DNA of 10,425 nucleotides from contig DDAD01000002.1 of NCBI GenBank assembly GCA_002333205.1, positions 22,498 through 32,922 of the forward strand, written 5' to 3'. The notes beneath the pieces are model-generated. The model did not search any database and was not told the origin of the DNA. It was given only the letters and a program-made list of their open reading frames with translations. Positions 5,975 through 10,425 of this stretch are shown piece after piece (within the stretch, counting starts at the first letter, position 1; each line of letters opens with the position of its first letter). The position numbers were made by a program, and so were the translations under genes. This stretch comes from Pedobacter sp. UBA2067. Lineage in GTDB: Bacteria; Bacteroidota; Bacteroidia; Sphingobacteriales; Sphingobacteriaceae.

Positions 5975-6064
5975 TGTCAACGACAATTACCACCCTTTGG
6001 TGCATTAGTGCCTTACTACCAAACCTATGTTCTTTCGCGCTTTTCGATTGTCAAAGTCAGCAAA

Positions 6065-6364
6065 ATGAAGAAATAATTTTCTCAAAAAGTGGACTTGTTG
6101 GCAAAAATAGGACGGAACATTGTTGAGTTTGAACAAGGCAGGACGGCACATATGGTAAGGGCCTCCTCGAAAGATTATAATAGATTACGCAAAAAAGGCT
6201 TCAGCCGGCAGCCTCAATTATAGGATTATATGTGGCTGGTTGACAATGTATGCTTTCCAACTTGTGAGGAGCTTCCGCGAAAATTGAGTTGGGAATAATA
6301 AAAAAGACCTTAGGGCCATTCTTTTAGATGATGGTAATTATTTAAATGCAAGAATTAGACAATA
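6065..6364 (+). pseudogene. small unrecognised pseudogene (nonsense codons and frameshifts)
   Basis: ATG at 6065 opens a frame (ATG AAG AAA TAA) with a stop at codon 4. The same frame then reads sensibly: FSQKVDLLAKIGRNIVEFE, RTAHMVRASSKDYNRLRKKG, then TAG at 6221-6223, then DYMWLVDNVCFPTCEELPRK. After about 6284 the coherent text moves to other frames: IELGIIKKTLGPF, then LLDDGNYLNARIRQ followed by TAG at about 6362. The pieces together suggest a protein of roughly 100 residues with aromatic, charged and cysteine-containing segments. I do not recognise the family. Coding character across three frames with at least two nonsense codons points to a decayed gene rather than a random ORF. It sits in the insertion-sequence debris, so it may have been cargo or a neighbour split by transposition. 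Confidence 0.45.
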
Positions 6365-6634
6365 GGAAAGATTATTCTCAACAAACAGAGGTGTGCCCCC
6401 ACCCCTATTATCAATTGATATCTGCAGTTTTAGCGTCTTTAACCAAGAACAAATAAGATCTCCTCGGAAAAAACGGAGGAATTATATGCGTTTACGATGC
6501 TTTTGTAAACGGCATTTGCCCAACGAGCACTACCAGAATAACCCGGAAATATCGAAAATCATTTTACTCCTATTTGCAACTATATTTAGGAAGGTGAGTG
6601 CCTTGATACCAGTGATGATTTCGAGTATACTGCG
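6365..6634. other. non-coding stretch before the RelA/SpoT gene
   Basis: No credible gene is seen. The longest frame here (6393-6650) looks random: arginine- and cysteine-rich without domain features, and it overlaps the next promoter. One small hairpin is present, CGTTTAC at 6489-6495 pairing with GTAAACG at 6505-6511 around a 9-nt loop. Just before it TCCTC and GAGGA flank an A-rich spacer (about 6459-6479). Confidence 0.4.
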
Positions 6635-6642
6635 TATATTTG
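6635..6642 (+). promoter_or_regulatory. -7 element of the RelA/SpoT gene promoter
   Basis: TATATTTG matches the Bacteroidota TAnnTTTG consensus exactly and lies 26 bases before the ATG at 6669. No good TTTG is seen 19-21 bases upstream, so the -33 half is weak. Confidence 0.4.
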
Positions 6643-6668
6643 ATAGTTAACAGCTTTTACAAAATGAG

Positions 6669-7652
6669 ATGGAACATACAGTAGAAATTTTAAAGCAAGT
6701 TTATACCGACAAGAAACCGTTATTTGATAGAACTTGTGGAAATATTAAAGATGCTTTATCTATCTTTTTATCAGACCAACAAATTCCTTATTTAACAATT
6801 TCATCAAGGGTAAAAGAATTCGATTCATTCTTTGAGAAGATTGACAGAAAAAGTTATGAAAATCCTTTTGACGAAACAGAGGACTTTTGTGGAATAAGAG
6901 TAATCCTTTATTACTTGACGGACATTTCAAAAGTCATTCAAATTATAGAAAAAGAATTTGATGTTCAAAATAATGAAAATAAGAGTGATAATCTTGATGT
7001 GAATGAATTTGGATATAGGTCACATCATTTCATTGTTAAAATTAAGGATAGATGGCTTGAATCACCAAATTATAGGGGATTGAAGGACATTAAAATTGAG
7101 ATACAGGTTAGGACTGTTTTAATGCACGCTTGGGCTGAAATCGAACATAAATTGGGATATAAAAACAAAGATCAGGTTCCTAATGATTTGAAAAGGAAAC
7201 TTTTTCTCATAAGTGCTAAACTTGAGGAGGCAGATAATCAATTTCAGGAATTAACAGCGGATATTGGACAATACAAAAAAATGCTTGTTACTAAAGCAAT
7301 AAAGGAAGGAAGCTTTAATAGTGATGAATTCAACTTGAATACTTTTCAAGCGTTAATGGATTATTATTTTCCAGACCATGAAAGACATTTAGTAGGTGCT
7401 GCAGATTTATTCAATGAATACAAAGCTTTAGAAATTCCCATTCATACTATTGTTGAATATGCCGAAAGAATTAAGCCTTTAGTTCCATATATAGACAAAA
7501 GAGTGTATGGAGAGAAGTCAGATTTAAAAACTCACCAGTCGAATATAATGTCTTATGCACTCCTCGCATTTAATCCAAAAGCGAATCGTAACACATCTTC
7601 CGAGGGGAGAAAAAAAATTATTGACGAACTTGAGAAACTCGCAGGTCAATAG
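6669..7652 (+). CDS. RelA/SpoT-domain (p)ppGpp synthetase-like protein, possible toxSAS
   Basis: This 327-residue protein carries a single nucleotidyltransferase domain of the RelA/SpoT synthetase type (about 40-170). It includes SRVKEFDSFFEK (46-57), EDFCGIRVI with D72 as probable metal ligand, GYRSHH with Y116 expected to stack on the guanine, and IEIQVRT with E144 as the second acidic residue. HAWAEIEHKLGYK follows at 153-165. The HD hydrolase domain and the TGS/ACT regulatory domains of long RSH enzymes are absent, so this belongs to the short alarmone synthetase group, which makes pyrophosphorylated nucleotides. The helical C-terminal half (about 170-327) has no clear assignment. Some short members are toxins of toxin-antitoxin or anti-phage systems (toxSAS, CapRel), but no antitoxin gene is adjacent. 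It stands alone after the insertion-sequence debris. Family is firm; toxin role is speculative. Confidence 0.9.
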   Translation: MEHTVEILKQVYTDKKPLFDRTCGNIKDALSIFLSDQQIPYLTISSRVKEFDSFFEKIDRKSYENPFDETEDFCGIRVILYYLTDISKVIQIIEKEFDVQNNENKSDNLDVNEFGYRSHHFIVKIKDRWLESPNYRGLKDIKIEIQVRTVLMHAWAEIEHKLGYKNKDQVPNDLKRKLFLISAKLEEADNQFQELTADIGQYKKMLVTKAIKEGSFNSDEFNLNTFQALMDYYFPDHERHLVGAADLFNEYKALEIPIHTIVEYAERIKPLVPYIDKRVYGEKSDLKTHQSNIMSYALLAFNPKANRNTSSEGRKKIIDELEKLAGQ

Positions 7653-7920
7653 AAATTCGGCCGTCGACATTATATTCGCGTTATGGTTTAGTATTAAAAT
7701 AAAATATGCTTCAATTTCCATCACAACGTCAAGGCTGGAAACATCAGCTTTCAATCATTCTTTACTAATATTTAAAAAAAGTAGTTAAGGTCGTATAAGA
7801 AATATAATGGTTTGGCAAGCAAAAGCAAGAATTTGTCTCAAAAAAGGAAGGTTGCTTCAATTTGCATTAAAGCATAATTGCATGTTCCCGTGTAGTGGGA
7901 AATAAGTACTTCTAAAACTT

Positions 7921-7971
7921 AACCGGTAATCTGGATCTTTAAAGCCCGCTTGGGCTGCATATCTACCGGTT
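7921..7971. repeat. nested inverted repeats (two-tier hairpin)
   Basis: The outer arms AACCGGTA (7921-7928) and TACCGGTT (7964-7971) are perfect inverted copies. Inside them AGCCC (7943-7947) and GGGCT (7952-7956) form a second perfect stem with a GCTT loop. Its position inside decayed coding sequence suggests a structural or recombination element, but chance cannot be excluded. Confidence 0.4.
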
Positions 7972-8193
7972 TCCAATTCAAACTCGCCCGAAACTTAGGC
8001 TGCGAACCGTCTTTTTAATCTTGCTGTTCTTTAGGGTTGGGCTGACCGGCTAGCTTACTCTCGGAAATGGTGCTTTAACTCTCCTGTCATCAATGTCGTC
8101 AGTACTCCGTCCGTGCCAGTCATAGAAAAAACGATCGTGCTTGCTTATGTGCAGGACCCGCCATATATTCAGTTTGGATGGAAATTTAAATGT

Positions 8194-8234
8194 AGCGGGG
8201 GCCACGAAACGCTAGTGACAAGGATACCCCCGCT
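8194..8234 (-). terminator. GC-rich hairpin downstream of the Hc1-like gene
   Basis: AGCGGGGG at 8194-8201 pairs perfectly with CCCCCGCT at 8227-8234. The 25-nt loop contains a further CAC/GTG pairing. On the minus strand it lies about 85 bases past the stop of the Hc1-like gene and is followed by ACATTTAAATTT, so it may terminate that transcript. The T-run is interrupted, so this is moderate evidence only. Confidence 0.4.
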
Positions 8235-8319
8235 TGTATTAATCTCTCATAATCAATACGTCAACAATATCTAAAAAACTTCTTAATTCTTCAATCATAC
8301 ATTAGACAATGACTCTAAT

Positions 8320-8499
8320 CTATTGCTTTGCGTTTTTCATCTCTGTTACCTCGGTTCTAATTTCCTGAGATAAGGCCTTTATTTCCTGCATTGCTTTCCT
8401 TAAACGCGTTCCTGCAGCAGCATTTGAATCATCATAAAATTTAGAGGCATCTGTCTCAATGTTAGATACGATCTCTTTCAGTTTTTGAAACTTTTCCAT
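8320..8499 (-). CDS. histone H1-like (Hc1) small nucleoid-associated protein
   Basis: The minus strand encodes 59 residues, starting MEKFQKLKEIVSNIETDASK and continuing through FYDDSNAAAGTRLRKAMQEI, KALSQEIRTEVTEMKNAKQ. It is a single charged helical protein with the conserved AAGTRxRKAMQEIKxLxQEIR core of the Bacteroidota Hc1/histone H1-like family. These very abundant short proteins are thought to bind DNA non-specifically in the nucleoid. The ATG at 8499 is preceded by an A-rich leader (TTAAAAAAAGAAA) rather than a Shine-Dalgarno site, usual for the phylum. Length is typical. The gene is divergent from the sensor kinase region and is probably a housekeeping chromosomal gene, marking the end of the accessory stretch. 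Confidence 0.87.
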   Translation of the reverse strand: MEKFQKLKEIVSNIETDASKFYDDSNAAAGTRLRKAMQEIKALSQEIRTEVTEMKNAKQ

Positions 8500-8740
8500 T
8501 TTCTTTTTTTAAGTATAGGGTTAATTCGGTTGTTGGTGTTAGACCATGAGCGAATGTATATGAAATTTTGCAATCCTATTTAACAAAAGTTCTATTATAG
8601 TGGCACCGAGATCGTTTCTCATACTTTATTAAACGCTTAATTTTTCAACGGTTAACAAGCAGTACAAATTTGCGCTTTCAGGTAGTTTTACATCTATCAG
8701 GTTGCACAATGTTTGTGCTAAAATCCAATATTGAAGAACA
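8500..8740. other. AT-rich region upstream of the Hc1-like gene
   Basis: It should hold the promoter of the leftward Hc1-like gene, but I could not fix a convincing -33/-7 pair. TACATTCG and TAGGATTG on the minus strand are partial -7 matches. No gene is seen. Confidence 0.3.
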
Positions 8741-8968
8741 ATGGTCAGAATTATATATCATGTGTCCAAAATGGGCTATAGAATCCAGGATAGATCATCT
8801 CATGCAGAAATCCTATTGCTTGAAACATCCCTAAAAAGCGCAAACGCTTCTGTAGTGTGCATCGTTGATTTCAAGAATAAGTTAGTTTCAAATAAGAGCT
8901 CAGACTTTTTAGAGCACATGGATAGGATTGATCCTTTATTGTTTGAAGCAGATTTTGTTCAGCTTTAA
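8741..8968 (+). CDS. doubtful short hypothetical protein
   Basis: An ATG at 8741 opens 75 codons to TAA. The product is mixed alpha/beta-looking (IIYHVSKMGYRI; SVVCIVDFKNKLVS; DRIDPLLFEADFVQL) with no signal peptide, membrane segment or motif that I recognise. No ribosome site or clear promoter precedes it. It is the only frame of any length in the roughly 700 bases between the Hc1-like gene and the sensor kinase. Its residue composition looks protein-like rather than random, but a chance ORF is about as likely. Confidence 0.35.
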   Translation: MVRIIYHVSKMGYRIQDRSSHAEILLLETSLKSANASVVCIVDFKNKLVSNKSSDFLEHMDRIDPLLFEADFVQL

Positions 8969-9208
8969 TTTCAAGACTCAGCAACCAGACAGCTTTAATC
9001 CTGTGCATTGTAAATGTCTTATGCCCTTGAAGCATCTCTAGCCACATAACCCGGCAAGAGTACTACAAACCTCTCGACTTTTTGTAAAATAAGAGTTACA
9101 AGCTCAACTCACATTATTGTTTACGTAAATCCGAATGAACAATCACCTCGTCTTTGAGTTATAGGACCTTAAGCATCCAAACGTCTGTAGTAAGTTAAGT
9201 ATCTTTAA
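8969..9208. other. intergenic region upstream of the LOV histidine kinase
   Basis: No gene is seen. A 10-bp palindrome TTTACGTAAA lies at 9120-9129. TATCTTTA at 9200-9207 resembles a -7 element but is too close to the ATG at 9209 to serve this start, so the promoter is unresolved. Confidence 0.3.
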
Positions 9209-10425
9209 ATGGAAGAATTTCTAAATGGTCTCTCCAATCTAAAAAACACCGATTTTAGGCTTCTTGCTGCTGCACTCAATGCATCTAGCAATGGCGTAGT
9301 GATTACTGACCATCGCCAGCCTGACCAACCCATAATCTATTGCAACAAAGCATTTGAATTACTTACCGGATACAGCAAAAAAGAGATTATTGGACATAAT
9401 TGCCGCTTCCTTCAAGCCCAGGATAGAAGCCAGGAGTCTATTTTGCAGCTAAAAGAAGCTATCAAAAAAGGAGAACACTGCCAGACAATAGTTAAAAATT
9501 ACAAAAAGAACGGAAGAGTGTTCTGGAACGAACTGATGATTTCACCAGTTAAAGACGCTTCTGGAAACATTACCCACTTTGTTGGTATTCAAAATGATGT
9601 CACTAAAAGAGTGGTTGCAGAGCTACAAATGGAAAAGCAGCGGGATCAGCTTGACGAGAAAGTCCGTGAGCGTACCAATACGCTTGAGGAAAGTGAAGCA
9701 TATCTCTCCGCCATTGTAGAAACTATCAGAGAAAGTCTTGTGGTGCTTGACAGCCAGTTTCGTATTCTTAGTGCAAATCACAATTTTTGTGATTTCTTTA
9801 ATGACCCCGAGGATACCATTTTAGGTCGAGATTTATTTGAAATTGGATCTGGCAAATGGAATTTTCCAGAACTGAGAGAGCTGCTTACCAAAGTATTACC
9901 CCATAATAATCCTTTTGAAGGCTTTGAGCTGACCCATGAATTTCCTCTTATAGGCAGAAAGACACTTATTCTTAATGCAAGACAAATGACCTTAAAAGGG
10001 AAAAACCAGGATCGGATCTTACTTGCTATAGAAGACATCACCGAGCGGAAAACAATGGAATATAGAAAAGAGGATTTCATCAATATCGCCAGCCATGAAA
10101 TGAGAACCCCACTGACCAGCATTAAGGGTAACTTACAACTGCTAAATAAAATTGCACAAAAGAAAGGAGATACAGATTACACCAGAGGTTTCCTGGCAGC
10201 TGGAAAGTCGGTAGCAAGATTGGAACGGTTAATATTTGAACTTCTTGATGTTTCCAAAATGCCATCCGGCAAAGTTGACTTTAACTTCGAATCTGTTGAT
10301 ATATCTAGCTTGGTTGATGAATCAATTGTGATGATGCAGCAGGAAACACAGGGTTCCACAATCGTTGTAAGTGGATTAAAGGGTCAATTTGTAGAAGGTG
10401 ACTATGGACGCTTGGAACAAGTGAT
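9209..10425 (+). CDS. LOV-PAS sensor histidine kinase (probable blue-light receptor), 3' partial
   Basis: The frame from ATG 9209 stays open to the window end (405 complete codons). Residues about 15-133 form a LOV domain. It has the flavin motif GHNCRFLQ (62-69) with the photoactive C65, N97 and N107 in the NYKKNGRVFWNEL segment, and Q127 in FVGIQNDVT, all expected for reversible flavin-cysteinyl adduct formation under blue light. A charged coiled linker (about 134-163) leads to a second PAS domain (about 164-285, with GRDLFEIGSGKW and HEFPLIGRKTLILNARQM). A HisKA domain follows with SHEMRTPLTS, where H296 is the autophosphorylation site. The sequence ends at the start of the ATPase N-box (DYGRLEQV). 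A response regulator may follow outside the window. The protein is probably cytosolic, since no membrane segment is seen. Domain calls are firm; light response is inferred from residue conservation. Confidence 0.95.
   Translation, partial: MEEFLNGLSNLKNTDFRLLAAALNASSNGVVITDHRQPDQPIIYCNKAFELLTGYSKKEIIGHNCRFLQAQDRSQESILQLKEAIKKGEHCQTIVKNYKKNGRVFWNELMISPVKDASGNITHFVGIQNDVTKRVVAELQMEKQRDQLDEKVRERTNTLEESEAYLSAIVETIRESLVVLDSQFRILSANHNFCDFFNDPEDTILGRDLFEIGSGKWNFPELRELLTKVLPHNNPFEGFELTHEFPLIGRKTLILNARQMTLKGKNQDRILLAIEDITERKTMEYRKEDFINIASHEMRTPLTSIKGNLQLLNKIAQKKGDTDYTRGFLAAGKSVARLERLIFELLDVSKMPSGKVDFNFESVDISSLVDESIVMMQQETQGSTIVVSGLKGQFVEGDYGRLEQV

Larger units (their letters stand above)
7653..8319. 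other. 667-bp stretch without an intact gene, with minus-strand coding remnants
   Basis: Nothing intact is seen between the RelA/SpoT gene and the Hc1-like gene. The first 200 bases are AT-rich with no motif. From about 7919 to 8230 two minus-strand frames look coding but broken. One runs 8211 to 8053 (NIWRVLHISKHDRFFYDWHG, then DDIDDRRVKAPFP). The other covers about 8076 to 7919, with an in-frame TAA at 8015-8017 (SESKLAGQPNPKEQQD, stop, then PKFRASLNWKPVDMQPKRA). They may be a decayed gene from a mobile element. I do not recognise the family. Confidence 0.35.

Noticed and set aside
6393..6650. 85-codon plus-strand frame before the RelA/SpoT gene
   Set aside because: Its composition looks random, it runs over the predicted promoter, and it shows no motif.
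7524..7788. Overlapping short frames on both strands at the end of the RelA/SpoT gene
   Set aside because: They are shadows of the end of the RelA/SpoT frame, with no start context or domain.
9778..10359. Minus-strand frames inside the sensor kinase
   Set aside because: They are antisense to the continuous LOV-PAS-HisKA frame and are explained by it.
1..10425. CRISPR array, tRNA or rRNA genes
   Set aside because: No regularly spaced repeats, cloverleaf-like tRNA sequence or rRNA core sequence was seen.

Overview
The window most likely comes from a member of the Bacteroidota, probably a Sphingobacteriales-type genome. Several starts sit just downstream of matches to the Bacteroidota -7 promoter element (TAnnTTTG). 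Genes mostly lack Shine-Dalgarno sites. The window also encodes a short histone H1-like (Hc1) protein of the kind common in that phylum. The lineage is inferred from these signals and was not tested by a search.

Layout. Positions 1-209: the C-terminal end of a TPR-type protein. Positions 386-1956: an XRE-HTH/ImmA-type metallopeptidase regulator with a PIN-like partner 1 nt downstream, behind a promoter bracketed by a 9-bp inverted repeat (probable autoregulated toxin-antitoxin-like or defence regulator pair). Positions 1991-2263: a gap with a strong terminator reading toward the left, hinting at an antisense transcript. Positions 2264-4518: a tight three-gene operon with overlapping genes, encoding a triple ubiquitin-like protein, an E1/ThiF-type adenylating enzyme with an extra N-terminal domain, and a small Cys-rich DUF6527-type protein. 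It ends at a clean hairpin. This bacterial ubiquitin-like conjugation cassette is the most interesting system here.

Positions 4613-4996: an EmrE-type small multidrug transporter with a 14-bp palindrome over its predicted transcription start. Positions 5193-6364: a graveyard of broken genes, made of an ISL3-family transposase with a nonsense codon, a frameshift and a truncation, then the 3' end of an IS21-family istB on the other strand, a 13-bp-arm palindrome, and a small unrecognised pseudogene. Positions 6669-7652: a lone RelA/SpoT-domain (p)ppGpp synthetase-like protein that could be a toxSAS-type effector. Positions 7653-8319: no intact gene, but broken coding-like stretches on the minus strand and two hairpin structures. 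Positions 8320-8499: the Hc1-like gene (minus strand). Positions 8741-8968: a doubtful short ORF. From 9209 to the window end: a LOV-PAS-histidine kinase, a probable blue-light sensor, cut by the window edge.

Together, 386-7652 looks like an accessory or defence-type island: regulator pair, ubiquitin-like operon, efflux pump, IS debris and alarmone synthetase. It lies between more ordinary chromosomal genes (Hc1, sensor kinase). The individual families are known. What is worth checking is the combination and several residue-level oddities, notably the absence of a C-terminal thioester cysteine in the E1-like enzyme, the absence of a diglycine tail and of a JAB peptidase, and the loss of PIN acidic residues.
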